Part shown: piece after piece, positions 35,501 through 50,500 of the stretch
How the letters are laid out: each line of letters begins with the position of its first letter
How positions within the stretch are numbered: the first letter of the stretch is position 1
Assembly (NCBI GenBank): GCA_914767715.1
Contig: OU612067.1
Coordinates: forward strand, 23,412,162-23,472,161
Origin: Membranipora membranacea
Lineage: Eukaryota; Bryozoa; Gymnolaemata; Cheilostomatida; Membraniporidae
Length of the DNA: 60,000 nt
Direction of reading: 5' to 3'
The notes under the pieces: generated by a model
Seen by the model: the letters and a program-made list of their open reading frames with translations, nothing else
What the model was told of the DNA's origin: nothing
The model's database searches: none
Program-made: the position numbers and the translations under genes

Positions 35501-38500
35501 ATTGGTGTTCCCCAGGGTTCGGTTCTCAGGCCACTTTTATTTTTAATTTATATTAACGACCTTTTAAATGCAGCACCTGATCTAAATTATATACTTTTTG
35601 CTGATGATACAAACATTTTTAGTACTGAACCTGAAGTTATGAAAAGAAATTTACCGTTGATTAATGAATGGTGTATCACCAACCGTCTTGTTATTAACTA
35701 TGAGAAAACCTTTCAAGTCCTATTTAAAGCCCAAAACAAAATTTTTAACCCTGAAGAACTCAAGCTCGAATTCGGGAGCTCTATTTTAAAAGAAAAAGGA
35801 ACCACCAAATTTTTAGGACTTGAGTTAGACTCCAACCTAACTTTCCATGAGCATTTTAAAAGCCTTAAAAAGAAATTAAATTTAACTCTGATGATGCGAG
35901 CACTCCGCCCAGCCATTGACCAAAGGTCAATGGTTGACATATATTACAGCTTTTGTTATCCTCATTTGATATACGGATTAGAGTTCTGGGGCCACGCAAG
36001 TGATAGCCAACTACGACCAATACAGACTCTGCGAATCACTAAGGGATCCCTTCGAATTGGACCAGGGGCTCACATTTCTAGTCATTTAGAAAAACCAACA
36101 TCAAGCAAGGAGAGAGGTCCTTGTTGAGCGATGGCATATCCTTGTTATCCTTGGAGTTTGCACGGGGCTGTTGAACCCACAAACGCCGCAAACGTCAAAA
36201 CGTCGCAATCTAGCGTTCCACTAACGTCGCAATCCCAAAAACGTCGCAACGAAGGGTTTTTTAAACGTCGCAAACCCACAAACGTCGCAATTTTTTAAAC
36301 GTCGCAATAGCTCGAACCCACTAACGTCGCAAATGTCGCAACTCAACAAAAATACGAAGTTGTCTTCTCATTTGATGCAAATTGGTGATGATGATATGTT
36401 GCGAGAAATAGAAAGGAGCATACAAACTGCAAAACACAGTGGGGAATTGAATATCAGCATTATATATTGTGCCATGCATAATTGTATTTTTCAGGTTATT
36501 TGAATCATTTTTTCACTTTCTAGGGTCGTTTATTGTTACCTCAGAATCCATTAATGCTGTCATAAATGGGTGCTTATCAAGATTTAGCACAAGTAAGGCA
36601 AATACCTGCATACATGTCAAGCTTGAAATATACTGTCATGCTTGATATAGGCTATGCTTAAAGTTGTTAAGAGGCTTTACACTACTTGACATGCCATAAA
36701 TGTTGAATCATTTATGCATGAATCCCTTTATCTCTTTATGACTTACCCTTTATCTACTGAATAAGGAATTTTTACATCATTCCCAAGATGCAACTTTATG
36801 GTTTTATGGTTTGATAATAAAACCTCAACAGGATCCCATAGGAACCATTAGCATACAGTAGGTTGCGATATTACACCTTGCATTGCGTAACGGCAATTGT
36901 ATTTTCATCATATGCAGTTTGTAAACTCAAATCCTGGGTTATGGACAAGAGACCTTGACAGTGGGTCAATGATAGTGCAGTTGAAAATTTACAGAATTTA
37001 ATATCGCTTTGTGACCCAGCGGCTTATCGTTAATGGCCATGGGTATATAATAAATGGGTTTCCCTAAAAAATTCAAGTCAAATTATAATTGGCCTCAATA
37101 TACTTTGGTAATTCCATATCCAGATATGCATTATGGGAACCGTTAACCTCTTAAATTTTATTGAATTTGTTATTGTATACTCTCTGAAAGAGAAATCTTC
37201 AAAGTGCCACATCCTGCAAGACAATGGCAAACAGTGGCATTTCTTGACAAGCATTGCTGGAAGGAGAGGGGAACCCCTCCGACAAAGCTTGTCAAGACAG
37301 GGTAAGGGACCAGCAGATGAAATTTTTTGAGATATCGTGATTTGCTTGTTTAGTAATGAAATCAATTTAAAAAAATTACAGCTCAACTATGCCTGGGTAC
37401 CCAAAGACTATTATCCCACCTCTAAAAATTCAACCTGCTTCTGCCTATCTAGCCAGCAAGTTAAGCAGTATCTATCTATTGTACCTATACATACAGTGGG
37501 CTGCCTATACTATCTATTCAGTGGTATGGAGGAGGGTCAATGGATAAAATAATAAAGAGCTGAGAAGATCTGCTGTAGTCATAGCCTACTTATTATCCAT
37601 ATTGATAAATAAATCTAACATGGTCAGCCAGCGCCTATATCATAGATATATATATTATATATAAGACAAAACATTCTCATGGCACACAGTATTGTCTAGG
37701 AATTCAGGTTTTTGTTTCCATTGATCAAACTAAAACTAACTCAATAAACACGCTCAGGGCTCTCAGATGGTTGTTCATGTGCATCTGTTTGTAATCAAGG
37801 TTCATTAACGTTCAACCAGGGAGAATGGATGAACTTTCTACCATACCATTTTATTTCATAAGTGGGATGTAGAAAACATGTTATGAGTCATTCTATTTTA
37901 CTTTGTGAGGAAACAACTCCCAACAAAATGAAAATTAAAAAATTACATGGTGCATGGTATGTAAAACAAGTTTGACTTTATTTATCTGGGAAATCCAAAG
38001 CGTTGCATCATGGGAAGGCTGTGCAATTTGATGGATTAAGGCCATGTCAGCAAGAGGAAAAAATCTAGCACTCAATCCAACTGTGTCAATACCTCTTGAA
38101 GACTTCAGCCATTGGCTAAATCAAACATTAAGGTACATTAGAAATTGGAATATCACTATATCTGCTAGATATTGATTAGCATCCCTTTTATGACAGCATT
38201 AATGGATTCTGAGGTAACAACAAACAGCCCTAGGAAGAAAAAAGAAATGATTCAAATAACCTGAAAAATACTCAACAATTATCCATAGCACAATATATAA
38301 TGTTGATATTCAATTCCCCACCGTGTTTTGAAGTTTGTATGCTCCTTTCTACTTCTCGCAACATATCATCATCACCAATTTGCATCAAATGAGAAGACAA
38401 CTTCGTATTTTTGTTGAGTTGCGACATTTGCGACGTTAGTGGGTTCGAGCTATTGCGACGTTTGAAAAATTGCGACGTTTGTGGGTTTGCGACGTTTTAA

Positions 38501-41500
38501 AAACCCTTCGTTGCCACGTTTTTTGGATTGCGACGTTAGTGGAACGCTAGATTGCGACGTTTTGACGTTTGCGACGTTTGTGGGTTCAACAGGGGCCAGG
38601 GTGCGATCTCACAGTTGGGCTGGCGGGGCGTCTCTGGTCGTGCGTTGGATAGCGGGTACGTTGGGCATGTTTTGTCTGGGCTTTTCATGATGTTCGTGTG
38701 GTGTTTTTGTAATTAGCTAGAGGGTTGGCCGTCTCTCTAGTCACAGACTATCTGGCTGACCCATGCTTTTATTTACTTTCTCTGAACATTTATTTCTTAT
38801 AATTTATAATGTTTCTTTATAGCGAAATACAAAAAAAAAATTATCCCAATGAACTGCCTGTAGGCCATCAGTCACAATAAACCGAACTAAATCAACAATA
38901 CACCAGTGGTCAGTAAACAATAAAAACAATGAATAGAGAATCTCCAATCCTGGTGTTTAAAAAATGATTTGTGTTTTAAAAGGCTGCAAAAGATGATAGA
39001 GCAAATGAGATGTATCAAACTGGATGGAATAATTATGTTTGACCCTGCTGATTTAGAATAATTCCTTGATCTTTCCATACTAAAAAATAAGATTACTGCT
39101 TGTGGTATTCAATAATTTGCAATGTGCATCCAAGTATTATCTGCCAAATGCAATTACATTTGATTTATTCGTATATGGTATAAAATGTACAGAATAAGAT
39201 CATGCCGATGATACCATGTGATTTATCTGCACCTAATAGGTAATGAGGTAATTTCTTTAGACAACGGGCCTGGTGTGAGTTATTCTCTAATAGGTCTTTG
39301 TAGCAGAAACTAAAAAAAATATTGAGTTGCTCTGTTTATAGTGCCATCTGATTATTATCTCCTAATCTGAAAGTCAGTGCAATGGTGGTATCAAGGGATT
39401 GAGGCAAATGAACAACAGTTTTTCACAATTATTTATTTATTTTAATTGTTTTATGTATGACAATCAGCAGTGTAATAGTCACTTCAATTTCCTTGGATGT
39501 ATGTTTAATCATTCCACGTTTTGATATTATATTGATAGAGAACAAAGTGCTTTTAATAAGCAATAATATCTTTAGTATCACCTCAGGACTTGACATTAAT
39601 CAACCCCTACCCACAGAGTGATGTGATGACTGACTGGATATGATATCACTTACTTAGCAGTAAGCATTGTCACGACTACTAGCAAGTAGTTTGAGTAGGC
39701 CGTACTTCTAGAGTACACTGTGCAGATGAGCACAGTAGCTAAAAGTGTGTCAGATGATGATTATTACATGGTGGCTTAAGGCTTGTCAGGTGAAAATCAT
39801 GACAGAGCGCGGAAAATGTCTGAAGTTTTATTCACTGCGCAAGGTATATTTGTTTCCCCATCACACCAGTCCCTGTATGAACTCATTTACACTTGAGTGT
39901 CATGGTGTGTTATATAATCACTAATTGGCTGCACCAATGATATTCATGGTCATAAATTACCAAGTCGCTCCATTTTTGTGTGATATAATTTTGACCAAAA
40001 GCGTGGTAATTTCTATGATATTACTTCATCCAGCATGGTCTCTGGATACAGCAGTTACAGTGGGTCTCAGTTCAAACCATGTTTTCATTCCACATATCCA
40101 GAGATTACTATGTAATGATAAATTAGCAACACAAAAAGAGGTCTCATTATTTAATCTGAAGAATTTACATGAGCAGGGAGTTTTGTTGGTGAAAGATGAG
40201 ATATCAGTAAAAGTACAAAAATGTGACAGGGGCTGCTGATAACTAGCATTCTGATATGGCAATTATGTCATTTTATGTCATAATTTTGACAACAGCTTCA
40301 TTTGGCGATTGCCATCTTAGATAAGGGAAGATAAATTTCAGTATAGATGGACATTAAATCAAATCATCTTATACTAATTTGGTGAAACCATTTTTTAAGC
40401 ACTGTCCCAAAATTTGCTGCAAATTTTGTATAGTGCTATATCATGTAATATATGATACCCAAGCGCAAGGTTTTTATACCAAAATATTTTTACAAAAATC
40501 ATTTTGATTACGGTAAAAAATGATAAAATGTTCACCTCTATTGTGAAATATCATATAAAACAACGAATCATAAGCTTTACACCGATTGTATATCACATGC
40601 CAATGTACATCTAACTGCTGGGTGTCTGTTTTGACGGATACGTATTGAACCAGTGAAAAGTATATTAGCACCAAGATATTAATCGATTTCCTTGTCCTCA
40701 TAGTTGTGACCAGCATCTCAAATCACCGGAGTGATTCCCCCGGTTTTTTTTTCTAATGAGGACAGATTTATGATTTTCTGACATTAAAATCCAAGTATTG
40801 AACTAGTACTGTAACAAGACTCTCGATAATTTAATAAACAGACCTGAATCCTAAGATACAGTAAAGTTGCCAGCAACCCCCCATAATAATGATAAATCAT
40901 GACAATACAATTTGTTACAAATAAACACAGAGAGGAAACAATACAGTTACAGTATATGATGAGTGATGGTGAGATAGAGGATATGACTCACCTCTCGGGT
41001 AGAGTTCTCAAGTCACACTCGAACATTTGTATACTCTTAAGGGACCTCATCCCTCCTAGTCCTTCAGGTAATGTCTGTAGGTTCTCATTATAGTATAAGT
41101 ATAACACCTCCAGTTCGGTCAGTGAGCAGATGCTGAGGGAACAAAAATTTAATTCAATAATTATATATAGTTTTCCGACTTAGATTTTATTACTGCCACT
41201 GGCTGTGAAGAAAATTAACAACAATAATAATCACGGGATTTCTAGTGTTTGGTAAAATAATTTAATGTTAAATCATGTCCAATTTTGCATACAAAGTACC
41301 ACTAACAAAAAGCAGGTTGAGACTTTGGACAACCTTGATAAGCAAGCTAGGGGGCATTTTACAAGTGTGAAACATCTTCTCTAACAAAAGAGACAAGAAG
41401 CAAAAGAGACGAGAGGCAGTGGCATGTTAAAGGGGCCCTTATCAGCCTGCAGGCTCTCAGTATCAATAAACCTAACTAAAACAGCAATACGACAGTGGTC

Positions 41501-44500
41501 AGTAAGCATAACAAACAGTTGATAGAGAATTTCTTATCCTTGTGATTTAAAAATAAGGATTTTTTTATCAGGATGTAAAATTAACTAAGTTTGACCATGC
41601 ATATTCAGAATACTACCGATACATTCTCATTCCTAAAATTAAATATGTTGGGAGTTATCCTGTCATATAAATAAAGAAGATAACTACCTTTTGCCATGCG
41701 TATCAAAGGTGAACTTGACACCAAAATATTGCCTTTCTGAGAGAACCCTTGTATTTGTATCATTAGTATAAGATGTATAAAGTACAGATTCAGATCAGTA
41801 CATGAAACCCTGTTATCTATCTGCACCTGACAGGTACATAATCTTTGTCAACAGGTGTTAGATAGTCTGCTATAGGACGTTGTAGCGGAAACTGACAAAT
41901 ATTGAGTTGTTTTGTTCATAATGTTATAGTGTGTTTTGTTAAATGTAAGCACTAATTGGGTGCAGTTAAGTTTTTCTTGGTCCAAAATTCTGGAGTGTCT
42001 CATTTTTTTTGTGATGTAATTTTCATCCTGTGTGGTATGCTCTACGATATTACTTCATCCAGCACAGTCTCTGGATACAGCAGTTACAGTTAGTCTCAGT
42101 CAATCATGATTTCATTCGCGTATCTTGAAATTGCATGTTGATAACATTTTTGTGACAGTCACTGAGATAATGTTAGGTAGTAAAACATATCCAGAGGTAA
42201 CTATGTAATGATTGTCTTTTGCCTGATTGGAGAATATTAATTATGATTGTTGATATAACACTGACCAAGCCTATAAACCTTTGGTCTAGAAGAATTGCAA
42301 TAATGAAGAAAATCTTGGTCAGATAATTGGCTGGATTGAATTTTGAATGCTGGGTTATATTCTTTGTGTATCGAGACAGGATCTCTTCAACGACAATTTG
42401 AGGAAATAACATTTATTATGCTTATTATGTCTATTACTTTCACTAAGACACAAAAATAGTGAAACAATATGGAAAGCAAGTTACTGCATTGATGCGGAAT
42501 AGGTTAGCCTGCTCTTCTTTAATAGGACAGATATCGGTTTTAGCATTTATTTTGATGATGAAAGTGTTTCGATTATGGATGCTTATGATCAATTTTCGGG
42601 GGATTGTTATTTGATATTTGTTGTCAGGCTGCTATTTCAATAAATTTCAGATCATTGAAAATCCTCAATTCTCGGCCACTTGCATCTAATGAGAAAATAA
42701 AATTCATCCAGACAAGACAAATGACTGATAAAACGAATGTTTTTATCTGATAACATAAGTCTGTCTATATTTTTGTAGTTAACCGTGGAAGGGATAATAC
42801 GTGCTTTTTGAGCTCTTTCTCCCTAACCCATCTTTTGTTGATAACTTAAAAAACTTTAATTGCCGAATCACAATGGAGCAGCCATTCACTAAGATCCCAT
42901 TCGATTTTCCACTTTGAATTAAGTTGACCACTCTCAATTCCTACTAAACTCACGATGATAACACTTGCCTGCCCGGTCGGGCCTCCTGGTTTTTTTATTT
43001 TTTTTCATGTGTGTTTATTGCTAAAGATAAAATTGATAATATATTTAGACAAAGTGAAATTGAGTGAGAGAAAGGCATAAGATTGAATCATCAAACGTAA
43101 ATAATTGCAATATAAATACGTAAAAATTAAAGGAACAGTCTGATAGCCTGCGGCCAGAGTGTAGACCGGCCAACTGTAAATCACAAAGGTAAAATACAAG
43201 AGACACCGGCAAGGACGCATAGGATGAGTGCCCCCACCAGCTGCAGTCACCACTGCCCCCACAGATAGGAAGCTAGGCTCACGGGCACGCAAGTCTGAGA
43301 GCCTATCTCCACTCCCTTTAGGCACTTGCTGTACAGTGACACGCCTGTGCATAACAAGGACCTCCCACCCCGATTGTTGTTTTTTTTTTATTACTTGAAC
43401 TAATTGTTTTCTGTGTTGTAAAAATTTTGCATTTTAGATTCATCAGGAACTCAGTTGAGTGTGTTTTTAAAAGGAGTTTTAAAGTAAAATATTCAAGTAG
43501 CATTTGGATAATTCCCAAAGTTCAAAAAAAATTATGTTTCATGTTCTCTTGGTTTTTTGTTCAGAATAACACGTACACACACTTTTTGAAGAATAAACAC
43601 AATGTCCACCTCTACAATGCTCTGCTAAAATATAACCTTGAACCTCATGCACTCAATTTCCGAATACAAACCTAAGCAACAAATATACCTATTGATCTTT
43701 GGATATTTGAAACTAAGCGAAGGGGTCTGTAGCTGGTGTATGTGTAAATCTCAGTTGCAAACAGGTAGAAGTAATTTATTAATTGATCAACTAAACACTA
43801 AACACCTTGAATGCGGCCATTCAACTGACCTACTAATACCAATTTGAGTTAGTACAATTAGATTCATGGTTTTTAAAGACAGGCAAATTCATGAAAATTA
43901 CCACATGGGAATATGAATGAATGTGAGTGTCTACAAATATGAGTATAATCATCCTGTCTGAGAAACTAGTCAAGTTTTGCGGATCAAAATCTAGTTTCCC
44001 TCAGTCACCTTACATTATACTCTATTACACATCACCACAACAACTTATTACTGGAAAATCCATATCATAATAACAATAAAGGATTTTATAAAGCTATACA
44101 CACTGCTTATTTGGCGCACGAGTGGACCTACGGGCTTATGCCTAAGGTTAGCCGTGACTGCGTTGGTTAGATCTTTATGTTCCCTGGCCCAATATCCCCG
44201 CTCATGTCACATAGACGTACGGAAAAACAGGACGACGAGATGCTGCAGCAAGTTAATAAGCTTCAACAAGATCGTAACCTGAAACAATTGAGGATAAGGG
44301 GAATACCCTTTACAACTGCTGAGAACCTAACACTGCTCATGGACCTACCACAATCAAGTATTCATGCGTAAGGAGAAGTCGTCTGACCTCATAAGAATTG
44401 TTGATGAAACAACGCTAGACAAACTGAAGTAAAGATGATACCACAAACTTAATAATTTTTTTAGTCTCTCTTTTTATAACCATAACCAAATGGCCAGTGT

Positions 44501-47500
44501 ACCTGAACTAGAGGAATCATTTTTTGTAGAGCATTTTGCTAATATTTTACCATGTGAAGTAAATGAAAAGCTAGAAATCAGTAGTAGACCTTATCAGAAC
44601 TTCATTTAAACATACGTTGCCTAAGTCAGAAAATGGGACAGTTTGAATTGTTTCTAGCATCCCTGAATACAAAGTTTTCCTGCATCATTTTATCAGAGAC
44701 ATGGTTCTAATGTGATACATTTTTACCTCAGTATTATATCGATGGTTATAATTTGTTTTCCAATTCCAGATCCAACCGAAGTGGAGGTGGCATTGCTATT
44801 TATGTGAGTCAGATGTTTGAGTGCAAAGATATACTCACAAATTACCAATTTGGCTATAGATCAAAGCGCAGTACAACTGACGCAAATAATAAGCTTATTC
44901 GCTGGTTAATACACGTCCAAGATAATAAATCAATAAATGATTTATAGGCATTTATTGAAGGAGAGGCACTCAATAAAACCTCGCTGTGATAAAACCTGTT
45001 TGAGTTAATTTTGGACCCCTTAATAATAGCACGCCTAACAAGTGGCTAACAGATTTAATTCTAGGCGTCAAGGTTATGATAACAGGACAGCAGCAAAGAA
45101 CTCAAGGTCACCAGCCATTACTCAAAAACAAACATGGTAAAATTGTGATTAATGTGTTTATTCGAATCGCTGTTGTAAAGCTGTTTTCATCAGACTTGGT
45201 CGCCTCTATTATTGGCTAAAAATAATTTTTAGTGCCATTTCATTCGCCTGAATGCACGCCTAGTAAATAATGTGGTCGCCTTGACAACAGACGTCTATTG
45301 ACAGGCGAATAAGCTTTATATCATAATGGAACAACCTTACAACAATTTTAATGATAGAGGCATCACCCAGGGTGTGCTTTTAGATTTTTCAAAAGCTTTT
45401 GATGCAATAAATCATGGCATTCGTATCAGAAAACTGAAATATTTTGGATTTTCCTCTCCCTCTTGTCGACTTTTAGAAAATTATCTTTTAAACAGAAAAC
45501 AATTTTTCTTGGTTAACGATATTGAGTCAGGATTATTGCCAGTACAGATTGGTGTTCCCCAGGGTTCGGTTCTCGGGCCACTTTTATTTTTAATTTAAAT
45601 TAACGACCTTTTAAATGCAGCATCTGATCTAAATTATATACTTTTTGCTGATGATACAAACATTTTTAGTACTCAACCTGAAGCTATGAAGAGAACTTTA
45701 CCTTTGATTAATGAATGGTGTATCACCAACCATCTTGTTATTAACTATGAGAAGCTATAGAAGCTATAGACAAGACCCAAACAAAATTTTTAACCCTGAA
45801 GAATTCAAGCTCGAATTCGAGAACTCTATTTTAAAAGAAAAAGGTACCACCAAATTTTTAGGACTTGAGTTAGACTCCAACCTCACTTTCCATGAGCATT
45901 TTAAAAGCCTTAAAAAGAAATTAAATTTAACTCTAATGATGTTGCGAGCACTCCGTCCAGCCATTGACCAAAAGTCAATGGTTGACATATATTACAGCTT
46001 TTTTATCCTGATCTGATATACGGATTAGAGTTCTGGGGCCACGCATGTGATAGCCTACTACGACCAATACGGACGCTACAAAAAAATGCTCTGCAAATCA
46101 TTAAGGGAATTGGACCAGGGGGTCACATTTCTAGTCATTTTGAAAAACCAACAACAAGCGAGGAGAGAGGTCCTTGTTGAGCAATGGCATATCCTTGTTC
46201 AACAAATACCTTTTGGGAGTTTGGACGGGGCCAGGGTGCGATCTCACAGTTGGGCTGGCGGGGCGTCTCTGGTCGTGCTGTGGATAGCGGGTACCGTGGG
46301 CATGTTTTGTCTGGGCTTTTCATGATGTTCGTCTGGTGTTTTGGTAATTAGTTGGAGGGTTGGCCCTCACTCTAGTCACAGACTATTTGGCTGACCCATG
46401 CTTTTATTTACTTTCTTTGAACATTTATTTCTTATAATTTACAATGTTTCTTTATAGCGAAATACAAAAAAAAAATTATCCCGATGAACTGCCTGTAGTC
46501 CATCAGTCACAATAAACCGAACTAAATCAACAATACACCAGTGGTCAGTAAACAATAAAAACAATGAATAGAGAATCTCCAATCCTGGTGTTTAAAAAAT
46601 GATTTGTGGTTTAAAAGGCTGCAAAAGATGATAGAGCAAATGAGATGTATCAAACTGGATGGAATAATTATGTTTGACCCTGCTGATTTAGAATAATTCC
46701 TTGATCTTTCCATATTAAAAAATAAGATTACTGCTTGTGGTATTCAATAATTTGCAATGTGCATCCAAGTTTTATCTGCCAAATGCAATTACATTTTATT
46801 TATTAGTATATGATATAAAATGTACAGAATAAGATCATGCCGATGATACCATACGATTGATCTGCACCTAATAGGTAATGAGGTAATTTCTTTAGACAAC
46901 GGGCCTGGTGTGAGTTATTCTCTAATAGGTCTTTGTAGCAGAAACTAAAAAAAATATTGAGTTGCTCTGTTTATAGTGTCATCTGATTGATATCTCCTAA
47001 TCTGATAGTGAGTGCAATGGTGGTATTAAGGGATTGAGGCAAATGAGCATCAGTTTTCACAATTATTTATTTATTTTAATTGTTTTATGTATGACAATCA
47101 GCAGTGTAATAGTCACTTCAATTTCCTTGGATGTATATTCAGTCATTCCATGTTTTGATATTATATTGATAGAGAACAAAGTGCTTATAATAAGCAATAA
47201 TATTTTTAGTATCACCTCAGGACTTCACATTGATCAACCCCTACCCACAAAGTGATGTGATGACTGACTGGATGTGATATCACTTACTTAGCTGTAAGCA
47301 TTGTCACTACTACTACCAAGTAGTTTGAGTAGGCCGTACTTCTAGAGTACACTGTGCAGATGAGCACAGTAGCTAGAAGTGTGTCAGGTGATGATTAACA
47401 TGGTAGCTTAAGGCTTGTCAGGTGAAAATCATGACAGAGCGCGGAAAATGTCCGAAGTTTTATTCACTATGCGAGGCATATTTGTTTCCCCATCACACCA

Positions 47501-50500
47501 GTCCCTGTATGAACTCATTTACACTTGAGTGTCATGGTCTGTTATATAATCACTAATAATTGGCTGCATCTATGATATTCATGGTCGTAAATTATCAAGT
47601 CGCTCCACTTTTTTGTGATATAATTTTGACCAAAACTGGTAATTTCTATGATATTACTTCATCCAGCATGGTCTCTGGATACAGCAGTTACAGTGGGTCT
47701 CAGTTCAAACCATGTTTTCATTCCACATATCCAGATATTACTATGTAATGATAAATGAGCAACACAAAAAGAGGTCTCATTATTTAATCTGAAGAATTTA
47801 CATGAGCTGGTAGTTTTGTTGGTGATAGATGAGATGTCAGTAAAAGTACAGAAATGTGACAGGGGCTACTGATAACTAGCATTCTGATATGGCAATTACG
47901 TCATTTGGATGTCATAATTTTGACAACAGCTTCATTTGGCGATTGCCATCTTAGATAAGGGAAGATAAATTTCAGTATAAAAGGACATTAAATCAAATCA
48001 TCTTATACGAATTTGGTGAAACCATTTTTGTAGCACTGTCCCAAAATTTGCTGCAAAATTTGTATAGTACTATATCATGTAATATATGATACCCAAGTGC
48101 ATGGTTTTTATACCAAAACATTTTTACAAAAATCATTTTGATTACGGTAAAAAGATAAAATGTTCACCTCTATTGTGAAATATCATATAAAACAACGAAT
48201 CATAAGCTTTACACCGGTTGTATATCACAGGCCAATGTACATCTAACTGCTGGGTATCTGTTTTGAAGGATATGTAATGAACCAGTGAAAAGTATATTAG
48301 CACCAAGATATTAATCGATTTCCTTGTCCTCATAGTTGTGACCAGCATCTCAAATCACCGGAGTGATTCCCCCGGTTTTTTTTCTAATGAGAACATATTT
48401 ATGGTTTTCTGACATTAAAATCCAAATATTGAACTAGTACTGTAACAAAACTCTCGATAATTTAATAAACAGACCTGAATCCTGAGCTACAGTAAAGTTG
48501 CCAGCAACTCCCCATAATAATGATAAATCATGACAATACAATTTGTTACAAATAAACACAGAGAGGAAACAATACAGTTACAGTATATGATGAGTGATGG
48601 TGAGATAAAGGGTATGACTCACCTCTCGGGTAGAGTTCTCAAGTCACACACAGACACATCTATCTTCTTAAGGGACCTCATCCCTCCCAATCCTTCAGGT
48701 AATGTCTGAAGGTTCTTATTATAGGATATATCTAACACCTCCAGTTCAGTCAGTGAGCAAATGCTGTGGGAATATAATGTTAACCAATAATTATATATAG
48801 TTTTCCGACTTAAATTTTATTACTGTCACTGGCTGAGAAGAAAATTAACAACAATAATAATCACGGGATTTTAATGTTTGGTAATATAATTTAATGTTAA
48901 ATCACGTCCAATTTTGCATACAAAGTACCACTAACAAAAAGTAGGTTGAGACTTAGGACAACCTTGATAAGCAAGCTAGGGGGCATGTTACAAGTGTGAG
49001 GCATCTTCTCTAACAAAAGAGACAAGAAGCAAAAGAGACGACAGGCAGTGGCATGTTAAAGGGGCCCTTATCAGCCTGCAGGCTCTGAGTATCAATAAAC
49101 CTAACTAAAACAGCAATACGACAGTGGTCAGTAAGCATAACAAACAGTTGATAGAGAATTTCTTATCCTAGTGATTTAAAAATAAGGATTTTTTTATCAG
49201 GATGTAAAATTAACTAAGTTTGCCCATGCATATTCAGAATACTACCGATACATTCTCATTCCTAAAATTGAATGTGTTGGGAGTTATCCTGTCATATAAA
49301 TAAAGAAGATAACTACCTTTTGCCATGTGTATCAAAGGTGAACTTGACACCAAAATATTGCCTTTCTGAGAGAACCCTTGTATTTGTATCATTAGTATAA
49401 GATGTATAAAGTACAGATTCAGTTCAGTACATGAAACCCTGTTATCTATCTGCACCTGACAGGTACATAATCTCTGTCAACAGGTGTTAGATAGTCTGCT
49501 ATAGGACATTGTAGCGGAAACTGACAAATATTGAGTTGTTTTGTTCATAATGTTATAAAGTGTTTTGTTAAATGTAATCACTAATTGGCTGCAGTTTAGT
49601 TTTTCTTGGTCCAAGATTCTGGAGTGTCCCAGTTTTTTTTTGGATGTAATTTTCACCCTGTGTGGTATGCTCTACGATATTGCTTCATCCAGCATGGTCT
49701 CTGGATACAGCAGTTACAGTTAGTCTCAGTCGACCATGATTTCATTTGAGTATCTTGAAATTGCATGTTGATAACATTTTTGTGACAGTCACTGAGATAA
49801 TGTTAGGTAGTAAAACATATCTAGAGGTAACTATGTAATGATTAATGAGTAACACACACAAAAACGAAGAGCACTCATAATTTAATCTGTGTATTTTGCA
49901 ACAGCCGGTTGTTTTATCAGGGGTAGATGAGATGTCATGTAAAAGTATAGAAATGTCACAGGGACTACTGATAATAAGCTTTCAGATTGGAAGTGATGAC
50001 TTTTGGATGTCATAATTCCGACAACAGCTTCATGTGGCGATTTCCAACTATAATAAGGGATGATAATACAGTATAAATGGTCATTAAACCAAATTATCTT
50101 ACACAAATCTAGTGAAACCATTTTTGATGCACTGTCCCAAAGTTTCTTGCAAGTTTTGCATAGTACTATATTATGTAATTAATATATGATACCAAAGTGC
50201 GATGTTTTAATACCAAAATAGTTATAGTTAACAATAATTTTGATAGTCGCAGGAGAAAAATATGAAATGTTCACCCCTTTTTTAAAATAATATAATACAA
50301 CGATTCGCAAGCTTCACACCGATTGCATATCACAAACCAATGCTAATCTTGTCTTGGTTTGAAAAAATATTTAAGGGATCGGTGAAAGGAATATAAGTAC
50401 CAAGATATCTCTCGATTTCCTTGTCATCATAGTTGTGACTAGCATCTCAAATCACTGGAGCGTTTCCCACCGGTTTGTTTCTGATGACAACATATTTTTT

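Larger units (their letters stand above)
36168..38592. mobile_element. DNA transposon with about 425 bp terminal inverted repeats
   Basis: Left arm 36168-36590 and right arm about 38165-38592 are reverse complements with few mismatches, starting CTGTTGAACCCACAAACG. The LINE copy at 46223-46240 keeps the uninterrupted site, proving an insertion with a GGG (3 bp) target duplication at 36165-36167 and 38593-38595. Outer arms carry arrays of acgtcgcaa. The 1.6 kb centre has only short open frames (for example 37078-37386 minus) with no transposase motif, so it is probably non-autonomous. Family not identified; 3-bp duplication and long arms exclude simple Tc1/mariner and hAT types. Confidence 0.82.

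Noticed and set aside
36168-36345. CRISPR-like array made of acgtcgcaa repeats
   Set aside because: Repeats are 9 bases at irregular spacing, mirrored at the other end of a transposon, and the genome is animal.
37078-37386. 102-codon frame in the centre of the 2.4 kb transposon as a transposase
   Set aside because: No DDE-like or DNA-binding motif visible, and too short; the element looks non-autonomous.
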